Shown here in pieces: positions 34,211 through 42,047 of a stretch of 64,000 bases of DNA. The stretch spans positions 124,001-188,000 of the forward strand of contig JOBE01000008.1 of assembly GCA_000717735.1 (NCBI GenBank). Direction: 5' to 3'. Within the stretch, counting starts at the first letter, position 1, and the number at the start of each line of letters is the position of its first letter. The notes below the pieces were generated by a model that saw only the letters and a list, made by a program, of their open reading frames with translations, was not told the origin of the DNA and did not search any database. The DNA is from Streptomyces griseoluteus. GTDB lineage: Bacteria; Actinomycetota; Actinomycetes; Streptomycetales; Streptomycetaceae. A program made the position numbers and the translations under genes.

Positions 34211-34315
34211 GGTGGTCTTTCCTCGTCTGGTCGTTCCGGCCTGTTGACCGGGGTTTCGGCTGGTACCGGGTGGTATCTGTCCCGAGGCGCCTTCACGCCG
34301 TCGTCCCCGTTCGGG

Positions 34316-34360
34316 GACAAACAGAAGGGCCGCGGATCCCGGGTGGGGTTCCGCGGCCCT
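34316..34360 (-). terminator. Leader attenuator upstream of wblC
   Basis: Stem AGGGCCGCGGA/TCCGCGGCCCT (11 bp) with a 13-base loop, followed by TCTGTTTGT on the minus strand, an intrinsic terminator lying 24 bases past the leader ORF stop and about 100 bases before the wblC start. Readthrough would be needed for wblC expression. Confidence 0.88.
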
Positions 34361-34370
34361 GAAGGCGCCG

Positions 34371-34389
34371 GTCTGATCATGGATCAGAC
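34371..34389 (-). promoter_or_regulatory. Hairpin spanning the leader ORF stop codon
   Basis: Perfect 8-bp arms GTCTGATC and GATCAGAC around three bases; the minus-strand TGA stop lies in the arm. A ribosome stalled here would melt it and could shift folding toward or away from the attenuator. Confidence 0.7.
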
Positions 34390-34743
34390 TGGATCGCTCC
34401 AGGGTTCGAGCCCACGGAAGGCCCACATCGTGTGGTGGTGCTTCGTCGTCTGCTGGTTGCCGGCACTGGCCGCCGCAAAGCCATAGGCCGAGGCCTTGCC
34501 TGCTGCTACTGCTTCCAGTGCCTTGGTCGGTCGCTCGTCGCGGCGCTCGATGGCGGCCATGCCGAGACCGGAGAGACCGGAGACGGGAAGGCCGGTGACG
34601 GGCAGGCCGGCGATAGGCAGACCGGTGCCAATGAACGACGAGGCGGAAAGGCCGAGGGTGCAGGCGGAGACGACGGAGCGATCGGTCATTTTGGCGGTGC
34701 TGACGAAGCTGGCGGTGCTGGTCTGGATGGTGTAGCTGATCAC
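34384..34743 (-). CDS. wblC leader ORF (uORF), likely regulatory
   Basis: 119 codons from GTG with AGGAGG eight bases upstream, a strong signal. The sequence starts VISYTIQTSTASFVS and ends TMWAFRGLEPWSDPV; the middle is Gly/Leu/Pro/Ala-rich. Transcription of whiB7/wblC is known to depend on uORF translation and termination control. The strong SD, the hairpin on the stop codon and the terminator right after it support the same control here. A separate function of the peptide cannot be excluded. Confidence 0.8.
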   Translation of the reverse strand: MISYTIQTSTASFVSTAKMTDRSVVSACTLGLSASSFIGTGLPIAGLPVTGLPVSGLSGLGMAAIERRDERPTKALEAVAAGKASAYGFAAASAGNQQTTKHHHTMWAFRGLEPWSDPV

Positions 34744-34830
34744 TGGAATCGCCTCCTCTCGGCGTCTCGGAGGGCTCGGGTACGAGCCGGACCCTCATGT
34801 TCTATTGGACAAGTACAGCACGAAGACAGG

Positions 34831-34845
34831 GCTTCGAAGAAGCCG
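34831..34845. repeat. 15-bp palindrome between uvrD2 and the wblC leader ORF
   Basis: GGCTTC-GAA-GAAGCC, just past the predicted transcription start of wblC, 88 bases before its leader ORF. Either an operator or a short leader hairpin. Confidence 0.5.
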
Positions 34846-34862
34846 CCGTGTCCGTGGTTAAG

Positions 34863-34903
34863 AACCTATGGGGCTTGACGGGGCGTGCGCAAACTATTTT
34901 TCC
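34863..34903 (-). promoter_or_regulatory. Probable autoregulated wblC promoter
   Basis: Minus strand: GGAAAAATAGT directly before -35 TTGCGC, 18 bases, -10 TAGGTT. An AT-rich tract just upstream of the -35 is the known contact of the WhiB7 AT-hook, so this promoter looks WblC-dependent. It would give a leader of about 650 bases. Confidence 0.7.
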
Positions 34904-34915
34904 GACGAGTTTTCC

Positions 34916-37105
34916 TCAGCTCTCTCCGTCTCCCGCTTCACCCACCCCACCTGCGCAGATGGCCAGGACCTCGTCCCCGAAGCGGTCGAGCTTGCGGGCA
35001 CCGACGCCGGAGATCGACGAGAGCTCTCCCCCGGTGGAGGGGACACGCTCGGCGATGGCCATGAGCGTCTTGTCGGTGAACACGCAATAGGCCGGCTGGC
35101 CGAGCTGCCTGGCCTGATCCGAGCGCCAGTCGCGGAGCCGCTCGTACAGCGCCTCGTCCATGTCCGACGGGCAGTCCTCGCAGCGCATCAGTTTCATCGC
35201 GCCCGCCTCGGTGAGGGTCGCCCCGCACACCCGGCACAGGACGGGGCCGCGCGGCTTGCGCCGACCCGCGCCGCCGCGCTCGAAGGAACCGGAGGCACCG
35301 GAGCCGTAACCGCCGGAGCCCGCGGCGCCGAGTGTCCCCGAGCCGGGCCGCAGTCCCTTGAGGAAGTGGCTGGGGCGCCGGGAGGCCCGGCCTCCCGGGG
35401 AGCGGGAGAGCGCCCAGGAGAGCGTGAGGTGGAGCCGGGCGCGGGTGACGCCGACGTACAGCAGGCGCCGCTCCTCCTCGACCTGCTCGTCGGTCTTGGC
35501 GTAGGTGATGGGCATCATGCCCTCGGTGAGGCCGACCAGGAAGACGGCGTCCCATTCGAGGCCCTTGGCGGCGTGCAGCGAGGCGAGGGTGACGCCCTGG
35601 ACGGTCGGGGCGTGCTGGGCGGCGGCCCGCTCGTCCAGTTCCGCGACCAGGTCGGAGAGGGTGGCGCCGGGCTTGGCACGGGCGAAATCCTCGGCGAGCC
35701 GGACGAGGGCGGCGAGGGACTCCCAGCGGTCGCGGACGGAGCCGGAGCCGGTGGGCGGCTGACTCGTCCAGCCCTTGGTGGAGAGGACGGCCCTGACCTG
35801 CGCGGGCAGGTCCTCGACGTCGTCGAGCAGGGAGTCGTTGCCACCGGCGCGGGCGGCGCCGCGCAGCGCGATGCCCGCCTCCCGTACCTCCTGGCGCTCG
35901 AAGAAGCGCTCGGCGCCGCGGAGCTGGTAGGGCACTCCGGCGTCGGCGAGGGCCTGCTCGTAGACCTCGGACTGGGCGTTGATCCGGTAGAGGACGGCGA
36001 TCTCGCCGGCCGGGACTCCGGCGGCGATGAGGTCCCTGATGCGGCGGGCGGTGCCCTCGGCCTCGGTCGGCTCGTCGGCGTACTCCGTGTAGACGGGCTC
36101 GGGGCCCGGGTCGCGCTGGGAGATCAGCTCCAGGCGGTGCTCGGCGGCCCGGCCGCGGGCCTGACCGAGCAGCCCGTTGGCGAGGTGGACGACCTGCGGG
36201 GTGGAGCGGTAGTCGCGGACGAGCTTGACGACCGTGGCGCCCGGGTGCCGGGTGCGGAAGTTCAGCAGGTGGTCGGGGGTGGCGCCGGTGAAGGAGTAGA
36301 TGGTCTGGCTGGCGTCACCGACGACGCAGAGGTTGTCGCGGTCGCCGAGCCACAGGTCGAGCAGCCGCTGCTGGAGCGGCGAGACGTCCTGGTACTCGTC
36401 CACCACGAAGTGCTGGTACTGGCGTCGGATCTGGTCGGCGATGTCGTGCCGGTCCTGGAGGATGCCGACGGTGAGCAGCAGCACGTCCTCGAAGTCGATC
36501 ACCGAGCGGTCGCGCTTCAGCTGCTCGTACATGGCATAGATCTGGCCAATTTCCGCCGGGTCCCGTGGGGCGTCCCTGACGGACTTGGCGACGACGGCCG
36601 GGTAGTCGGCGGGGACGGTCTGGGTGACCTTGGCCCACTCGATCTCCCCTGTGACGTCCCTGAGCTCGTTCCGGTCGAGCCGGATCCCGCACCGGGCCGC
36701 GGCCTCGGCGACCAGCTGGACCTTCCTCTCCAGGAGCCGGGGCAGATCGCCACCGACTGCTTTCGGCCAGAAGAACTGGAGCTGGCGGAGGGCCGCGGAG
36801 TGGAACGTACGGGCCTGGACTCCGCCCGCGCCGAGCTCGCGGAGCCGGCCGCGCATCTCGCCCGCGGCGCGGTTGGTGAACGTGACGGCCAGCACGCTGG
36901 CGGGCTGGAGTATGCCCGCCCGCACCCCGTACGCGATCCGGTGGGTGATGGCCCGCGTCTTGCCCGTGCCGGCTCCCGCCAGCACGCACACCGGGCCGCT
37001 CAGGGCCAGGGCGACCTCGCGCTGCTCCGGGTCGAGCCCGTCGAGCACCGCGTCGGCCGTCTCCGGGACCTGCGGGAAAAGAGTGGAGTGCGTTGCTGCT
37101 GTCAC
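34916..37105 (-). CDS. uvrD2: UvrD2-type SF1A DNA helicase with tetracysteine and HRDC domains
   Basis: 729 residues. Helicase motifs: LAGAGTGKTRAI (Walker A), VVDEYQDVSPLQQ (motif II), GDASQTIYSFTGA (III), VRDYRST (IV) and LLYVGVTRA (VI). After the motor come a Gly/Ser-rich linker, the tetracysteine module (CRVC ... CEDC) and an HRDC domain ending SSISGVGARKLDRFGDEVLA. This architecture marks mycobacterial UvrD2, a 3' to 5' translocase in DNA repair. GTG start chosen from homologues; its SD is poor. Divergent from mycoredoxin with 148 bases between. Confidence 0.95.
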   Translation of the reverse strand: MTAATHSTLFPQVPETADAVLDGLDPEQREVALALSGPVCVLAGAGTGKTRAITHRIAYGVRAGILQPASVLAVTFTNRAAGEMRGRLRELGAGGVQARTFHSAALRQLQFFWPKAVGGDLPRLLERKVQLVAEAAARCGIRLDRNELRDVTGEIEWAKVTQTVPADYPAVVAKSVRDAPRDPAEIGQIYAMYEQLKRDRSVIDFEDVLLLTVGILQDRHDIADQIRRQYQHFVVDEYQDVSPLQQRLLDLWLGDRDNLCVVGDASQTIYSFTGATPDHLLNFRTRHPGATVVKLVRDYRSTPQVVHLANGLLGQARGRAAEHRLELISQRDPGPEPVYTEYADEPTEAEGTARRIRDLIAAGVPAGEIAVLYRINAQSEVYEQALADAGVPYQLRGAERFFERQEVREAGIALRGAARAGGNDSLLDDVEDLPAQVRAVLSTKGWTSQPPTGSGSVRDRWESLAALVRLAEDFARAKPGATLSDLVAELDERAAAQHAPTVQGVTLASLHAAKGLEWDAVFLVGLTEGMMPITYAKTDEQVEEERRLLYVGVTRARLHLTLSWALSRSPGGRASRRPSHFLKGLRPGSGTLGAAGSGGYGSGASGSFERGGAGRRKPRGPVLCRVCGATLTEAGAMKLMRCEDCPSDMDEALYERLRDWRSDQARQLGQPAYCVFTDKTLMAIAERVPSTGGELSSISGVGARKLDRFGDEVLAICAGGVGEAGDGES

Positions 37106-37183
37106 CCCCCAATGCTGCCAGGTCGCGCGCGATCGGTGCCGAGCGTTGTCCACAGGCGCGTGCCGCCGGTCATACGAATTCCG

Positions 37184-37209
37184 GGAATGGCCCGGTCGGG
37201 GCGTACGTT
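37184..37209 (+). promoter_or_regulatory. Sigma-R-dependent promoter of mycoredoxin
   Basis: GGAAT, exactly 18 bases, GTT; the GTT lies 44 bases before the mycoredoxin ATG. Perfect consensus. Confidence 0.9.
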
Positions 37210-37253
37210 CTCCTTCTCGGCACCCGTCAGCGAACGAAGAGGAGCGCCTCGCC

Positions 37254-37511
37254 ATGCAGGGCACTGTGACGATGTACAGCACCACGTGGTGCGGCTACTG
37301 CCGTCGGCTGAAGAGCCAGATGGACCGCGAGGGCATCGCGTACACGGAGATCAACATCGAGCAGGACCCGGATTCGGCGGCGTTCGTCGAGAAGGTCAAC
37401 GGCGGCAACCAGACCGTCCCGACAGTTCTGGTAGTTCCCGCCCAGGGGGTCTCTGAGGTCGTCATGACGAACCCGAGCCTTGCCCAGGTCAAGCAGGCGC
37501 TCGGCGCCTGA
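37254..37511 (+). CDS. mrx: Mycoredoxin (glutaredoxin-like, mycothiol-dependent)
   Basis: 85-residue thioredoxin-fold protein. Active site TTWCGYCRRLK with Cys13 and Cys16; cis-Pro region QTVPTVLV. Mycoredoxins reduce protein-mycothiol mixed disulfides, the actinobacterial equivalent of glutathione/glutaredoxin. AGAGGAG upstream of the ATG. A perfect sigma-R promoter precedes it, so it belongs to the thiol-stress regulon together with sigR in this window. Adjacent to uvrD2 as in mycobacteria. Confidence 0.96.
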   Translation: MQGTVTMYSTTWCGYCRRLKSQMDREGIAYTEINIEQDPDSAAFVEKVNGGNQTVPTVLVVPAQGVSEVVMTNPSLAQVKQALGA

Positions 37512-37525
37512 CTCTCGCGAGACGC

Positions 37526-37560
37526 AACCCCCGGTCGGCCTGACGCTGATCGGGGGTTTT
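37526..37560 (+). terminator. Terminator after mycoredoxin
   Basis: AACCCCCG ... CGGGGGTT with GGTC/GATC pairs inside and a TTTT tail. Ends the mycoredoxin unit and marks the left limit of the decayed insertion. Confidence 0.82.
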
Positions 37561-37803
37561 GTGTGCCTGGGGACCCCAGCAGCAGGACAAGGAAGCCCGC
37601 CCTCGGCACGCCCGGTATCGGCTACCGCCGTAGTCGACAGGAGACCGTCATCACCCGAACTCCTACACGTGTCCCACAGGGGCGCAAGAGACTGAGCACT
37701 CCCCCTGGCGGCCGTCGCCAACAGAAGCTCTCAACGCGCGAAAGCAGAGCCGCAGGTTCAGAGCGTGAGCACAGGCCGGGTGGAGAAAACCTCGCAAAGG
37801 TCT

Positions 37804-38509
37804 TCACCGTCCGGGCCATACACGAACTCGACCATGGATGGGTTTGCGATGGGCGGTGGCCAGGGGCAGCCATGCCAGCATGTGACCGTAGCCGCCGCAC
37901 ACCGACTCGCCACCGTCCCCGCCGTGGACCGCAGAGGCGTCGCTCGTCAGCTCTGTACGGTAGGTGTCGTAGGAGATGCGTAGACCGAAGGCGCTCAGCT
38001 GGTTCTGCGGGCCAATGCGGTCCCCGTAGGGGATGCGGTCGAGGGGGCAGTCGTTTCCCCACCGGAACAGGGTCTGCTCCGGCTCCACAAGCGTGCTCCC
38101 ACTCGTCGGAGCTCGGCATCCGCAGGCCACGAGCCGCGAGAACAGCCGGCATGTCAGCAGGCGACTCGGTCAGGTGCTCGTCCTCCACAGCCATGAGCAC
38201 AGTGGCCAAGACGACGCTCCGGCGGAGGCTGAGCACCTGCGCGAGGTGGGCCCGCAGGTCGGGTCCGTAGCCGAAGCCCTGGTCCAGGCTCTCGGCGTAG
38301 TCGGCAGTCTGCTGCGGGGTCGGCTGCCAGCTGTCCAGGTCAAAGCCGAGGGGCACCGGCCCTCCGGGTATCAGAGCGAATTCCTGCTCGTTCCGCTCGA
38401 TCCGGACGCGATGCAGCGGGGCACCGAGGTGCTCCGTGGTCTCGATGAGGGTCACCCGGCCATCCACCAGGCCAGCGGCCTGCTCGGCGACGCGGCGTAA
38501 CTCGGCCAA
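37804..38509 (-). pseudogene. Frameshifted formylglycine-generating-enzyme-like gene
   Basis: Two frames carry one protein. The first runs to MPSSDEWEHACGAGA; the homology continues one frame over as TLFRWGNDCPLDRIPYGD to a stop at 37804, with FGLRISYDTYRTELTSDASA and GGDGGESVCGGYGHMLAWLP. A one-base insertion or two-base deletion near 38085 explains it. DEWEHACGAG...TLFRWG is the core of the FGE-sulfatase fold. A TTA leucine codon, rare in Streptomyces, lies near the 5' end. The start is unclear, and the gene follows a truncated recombinase. A sequencing error is the alternative to a true pseudogene. Confidence 0.75.
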
Positions 38510-38564
38510 TCGGCTCCGCGAGGCAGAACACGAGCCGCCGCCCTTCTGACTCGGAACGACAGAA

Positions 38565-38583
38565 GGCCCCCAAATCGGGGGCC
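38565..38583 (-). terminator. Terminator after the recombinase remnant
   Basis: GGCCCCC-AAATC-GGGGGCC, a 7-bp stem with the minus-strand tail TTCTGTCG, 22 bases past the recombinase stop. Confidence 0.75.
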
Positions 38584-38605
38584 GTCCTCGCCTGCTCATC
38601 CTGCA

Positions 38606-39595
38606 TCAGGCGGACGCCGGAACCACCGTGACTTCCCCTGCTCCCTGGGCTTCCTCCTGGCCTTTCGCCCGCTGTGTTGTCCGCTCCGCGTCGAAGTCCT
38701 CCCAGCGGCTGACGATCTCCCACTCCACACCCGTAAGCGGCTTCGGCTTCCCGTACGGCTTTCCGTGCAACGAGATCGGCGTGATCGGTGAGAGCACCTG
38801 AGAAGACTTGGAGGGCAGGTCCCAGTACGAAATGCCCTGTTGCTTGATGCTCTCGATCAGGTCGCCGGGATCGACGGCCAGGACGTCATGTCCGAAGTAC
38901 GCCTTGACCTTGTGCTTCTTCAGCCATTCACGCCGTTCGTCGACACTCGACCGCTCCCACCACTCCGCGTAGCTCTCGCCCGTCCCCGTCCACACGGTCA
39001 CCGGCTTCGGCCCCTCCAGGTTGGTGACCTTCTCTCGGTCCTGGGCAAGGCTGGCGACTTGCGAGGCGTACGCGACGGCGCTGAGCTCGTCCTGCTGGAG
39101 TTCCTTCAGGAGCTGGTTCATCTTGCCGTCGATCACGGCAAGCTTCGCGGCACGACTGTCGTCGATGGTCGTCGACTCCATCCGTTCCAAGTGGCCGATC
39201 TCGCCCAACAGGGTCGACTCCAGCCAGGGGTACAGGTCTTCGGCCCAGAACCTCTGCTTCGGGCATGCCTGGATGCCCTTGCTCTTGTTGCCGTGACAGC
39301 GGTACCGCTCGTGCTTGCCCTTGGCCGGGTCGCCCTTCACGAAGTAGAGGGCGCTTCCGCACAACAGGCAGAACGTCACGCCCACCGTCGGCGACGTAGA
39401 GCCCTTCTGCTTCTTGTACTTGACCGAGGCGACGGCTTCCGACAGCTTCGTCCACTCCTCCTCGTTCAGTACGGGCTCAGAGCGCATGACAGGCGTGCCG
39501 TCGTCGTTGCGGGCTACGGCGCCACTGGCGCGTACGTACTCGCAGAAGGTCGGCGTCTGAGCCGGACCCGGACACGAAGAAACCCCCGACCACAC
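38606..39595 (-). pseudogene. Large serine recombinase, N-terminally truncated
   Basis: About 315 homologous residues of the C-terminal half of a large serine integrase. The recombinase domain (YVRASGAVARNDDGTPVMRS, then EPVLNEEEWTKL), the zinc ribbon (CLLCGSALYFVKGD ... YRCHGNKSKGIQACP) and the coiled-coil tail are present. The resolvase domain with the catalytic Ser is gone; the frame is joined at 39560-39595 to non-homologous sequence that belongs to the nudC terminator. It cannot catalyse recombination. The codons are less GC-rich than the neighbours (AAG/AAC-rich), consistent with phage or element origin. Confidence 0.85.
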
Positions 39596-39615
39596 GGCCG
39601 GGGGTTTCTTCGTGT
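39572..39615 (-). terminator. Strong terminator after nudC
   Basis: A 17-bp perfect stem (ACACGAAGAAACCCCCG and complement) with a 10-base loop; on the minus strand it ends nudC. It also forms the junction to the decayed recombinase. Confidence 0.92.
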
Positions 39616-39620
39616 TCGGG

Positions 39621-40586
39621 TCAGACCGCGTCGCCCGGCTTCGGGAGGGGCTTGCCGTACCAGCGCTCGATCAGGCGGGAGGCGATCGAGATGCCGTACG
39701 GCGGGAGCACCTCGCCGGACTCGAAGGCGGCGGTCATGTCGTCGCGGGAGAACCAGCGGGCCTCCTGTATCTCCTCGCCGTCCACGGTGATCTCCGAGGA
39801 GGTCGCGCGGGCGAAGAAGCCCAGCATGAGGCTGGACGGGAACGGCCAGGGCTGGCTGGCGATGTACTCGACCTCGCCGACCGTGACGCCGGCCTCCTCG
39901 AAGACCTCGCGGACGACCGACTGCTCGATGGACTCGCCGGGCTCGACGAAGCCCGCGAGGGTCGAGAAGCGGCCCTCCGGCCAGTGGACCTGGCGGCCCA
40001 GGAGGATGCGGTCCTGCTCGTCCGTGACCGCCATGATCACGGCCGGGTCGGTGCGCGGGTAGTGCTCGGCGCCGCAGGCCTGGCAGCGGCGGATGTGGCC
40101 GGCCGCCGCGATGACCGTGCGCTCGCCGCAGCGCGAGCAGAAGCGGTGGAGTCGCTGCCAGTTCTCCAGGGCCACCGCGTGCACCATGAGGCCCGCGTCG
40201 CGGTCCGAGAGCAGCAGGCCCGCCTCGCGGAGGCCGGCCGGGCGGGCGGACTGGTCCATGCGGCCCGGCAGGGAGTCCTTCTGGAGCGCGAAGTACGAGA
40301 CGCCTTCGGCGTCGGTGCCCAGGAAGTAGCGGTGGGTCTCGGTGACCGGGGCCTCGAACGCCGGGGTCGTGACCAGTTCGGTCCGGCCGTCGGGAGTGTC
40401 GTCGATCAGCACCTGGCCGCCCGAGACCACGAAGACACGGGTCGTGGGGTGGCTCCAGGCGGCCGCGAGCCACGCCTCGTCGAGGCGGTGGTGCGCGGCG
40501 CGGTCGATGCCGCTCGGAGCGGTGAGCGAGATCGGCCGGTCCGCCGGCGCGTTCTTCAGGTCCGGCGCGTTCTTCAGGGTGCTCAC
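39621..40586 (-). CDS. nudC: NADH pyrophosphatase / RNA NAD-decapping Nudix enzyme
   Basis: 321 residues. Zinc ribbon CSRC ... CQAC, then an exact Nudix box GFVEPGESIEQSVVREVFEE followed by AGV, then the NudC-specific SQPWPFPSSLMLGF. The enzyme hydrolyses NAD(H) and removes NAD caps from RNA. GTG start; residues 4-15 contain a short duplication (LKNAPDLKNAP). Downstream of the M20 gene by 35 bases, so possibly cotranscribed. Confidence 0.96.
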   Translation of the reverse strand: MSTLKNAPDLKNAPADRPISLTAPSGIDRAAHHRLDEAWLAAAWSHPTTRVFVVSGGQVLIDDTPDGRTELVTTPAFEAPVTETHRYFLGTDAEGVSYFALQKDSLPGRMDQSARPAGLREAGLLLSDRDAGLMVHAVALENWQRLHRFCSRCGERTVIAAAGHIRRCQACGAEHYPRTDPAVIMAVTDEQDRILLGRQVHWPEGRFSTLAGFVEPGESIEQSVVREVFEEAGVTVGEVEYIASQPWPFPSSLMLGFFARATSSEITVDGEEIQEARWFSRDDMTAAFESGEVLPPYGISIASRLIERWYGKPLPKPGDAV

Positions 40587-40621
40587 AGGTGCTTCCAACT
40601 CCCCCGGATCGGTGTGTGGGT

Positions 40622-42037
40622 TCAGCGCTCGGCGGTCAGGGCCTGGGGCAGGGCGCCCCACAGGTGGGCGGTCGTCTCGACGCCCTTCATGAGGAGATCG
40701 AGTTCGATCTTCTCGTTGGGGGCGTGCCAGCCGTCGGACGGTACCGAGATGCCGAGGAACAGGACGGGTGCGTCCAGGACGTCCTGGAGGTCGGCGGCCG
40801 GGCCCGAGCCGCCCTCGCGGGTGTAGCGGACCTTGGCGCCGTCGAAGGCCCGGCTCATGGCCCCGGCGACCGCCTTGAGGGCGGGGTGGTCCAGCGGTGT
40901 GAGGCAGGGGCGGGTGGGGGCGCCGAAGACGATCCCGTACCGGATGCCGGCCGGGACGAGTCCGGCGAGCCAGTCCCGCACCGCGAGTTCGATCTTGTCC
41001 GGGTCCTGGCCCGCGACGAGGCGGAACGACAGCTTGAGCTGGGCGGAGGCGGGGACGATCGTCTTGCCGCCGGGGCCCTGGTAGCCGCCGCCGATGCCGT
41101 TGACCTCGGCCGTCGGGCGGGCCCAGACCCGCTCCAGGGTGGTGAAGCCGGCCTCGCCGAGCGTGCCGTGCGACTTCGCCGTACGCAGCCAGGCCTCCTC
41201 GTCGAAGGGCAGCTCGGCGACGAGGGCGCGCTCGGCGTCGGTGAGTTCCGTCACTCCGTCGTAGAAGCCGGGGATCGCCACGCGCTCCTGCTCGTCGTGG
41301 AGCGCGGCGACGATCCGGCCGGCGACGGTGGCCGGGTTCGGGACGGCGCCGCCGAAGGAGCCGGAGTGGACGTCCTGGTCGGGGCCGTACAGCTCGATCT
41401 CGCAGTCGGCGACCCCGCGCATGCCGGTGCAGACGGTGGGGGTGGTCTCGGACCACATGCCGGTGTCGGAGACGATCACGGCGTCGGCGGCGAGCCGCTC
41501 GGCGTGCGCCTCGACCAGGGCGCGGAAGTGCGGGGACCCCGACTCCTCCTCGCCCTCGACGATCAGCTTGAGGTTGACGGCGGGCGCCGTGCGGCCGGTG
41601 GCGGCGAGGTGGGCGCGGACGCCGAGGGTGTGGAAGAACACCTGGCCCTTGTCGTCGGCCGCCCCGCGCGCGTACATCCGGCCGTCGACCACGGTCGGTT
41701 CGAACGGGTCCGTGTGCCAGCCGTCCTCGCGGTCCGCGGGCTGCACGTCGTGGTGGCCGTAGACGAGGACGGTCGGGGCGTCGGGGTCGTCGGAGGGCCA
41801 CTCGGCGAACACCGCGGGGGCGCCGTCGGTCTCCCAGACCTCGACCGTGGTGAACCCGGTCCCGGTGAGCTTGGCCGCGAGCCACCCGGCGCTGCGCCGA
41901 ACGTCCCCCGCCCGGTCCGGCTGGGCGGACACGGAGGGGATGCGCAGCCACTCGGCCAGGTCGCCGAGGAAGGCGGCACGGTGCTGGTCGATGTACGTGC
42001 GTACGGCATGGACGGCGCTGTCCGGGGTCTCGCTCAT
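40622..42037 (-). CDS. M20-family metallopeptidase (dipeptidase)
   Basis: 471 residues. Metal-binding motifs: VLVYGHHDVQPADREDGW (His, then Asp), YARGAADDKGQVFFH (bridging Asp), and EGEEESGSPHF (Glu pair). The lid/dimerisation domain GPDQDVHSGSFGGAVPNPA and the late His-containing segment PSDGWHAPNEKIE complete the carnosinase-type (CNDP-like) family. It cleaves dipeptides in the cytosol. GGAGGC sits right before the ATG; ten bases from adnB upstream. Confidence 0.94.
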   Translation of the reverse strand: MSETPDSAVHAVRTYIDQHRAAFLGDLAEWLRIPSVSAQPDRAGDVRRSAGWLAAKLTGTGFTTVEVWETDGAPAVFAEWPSDDPDAPTVLVYGHHDVQPADREDGWHTDPFEPTVVDGRMYARGAADDKGQVFFHTLGVRAHLAATGRTAPAVNLKLIVEGEEESGSPHFRALVEAHAERLAADAVIVSDTGMWSETTPTVCTGMRGVADCEIELYGPDQDVHSGSFGGAVPNPATVAGRIVAALHDEQERVAIPGFYDGVTELTDAERALVAELPFDEEAWLRTAKSHGTLGEAGFTTLERVWARPTAEVNGIGGGYQGPGGKTIVPASAQLKLSFRLVAGQDPDKIELAVRDWLAGLVPAGIRYGIVFGAPTRPCLTPLDHPALKAVAGAMSRAFDGAKVRYTREGGSGPAADLQDVLDAPVLFLGISVPSDGWHAPNEKIELDLLMKGVETTAHLWGALPQALTAER

Positions 42038-42047
42038 GCCTCCGAGC

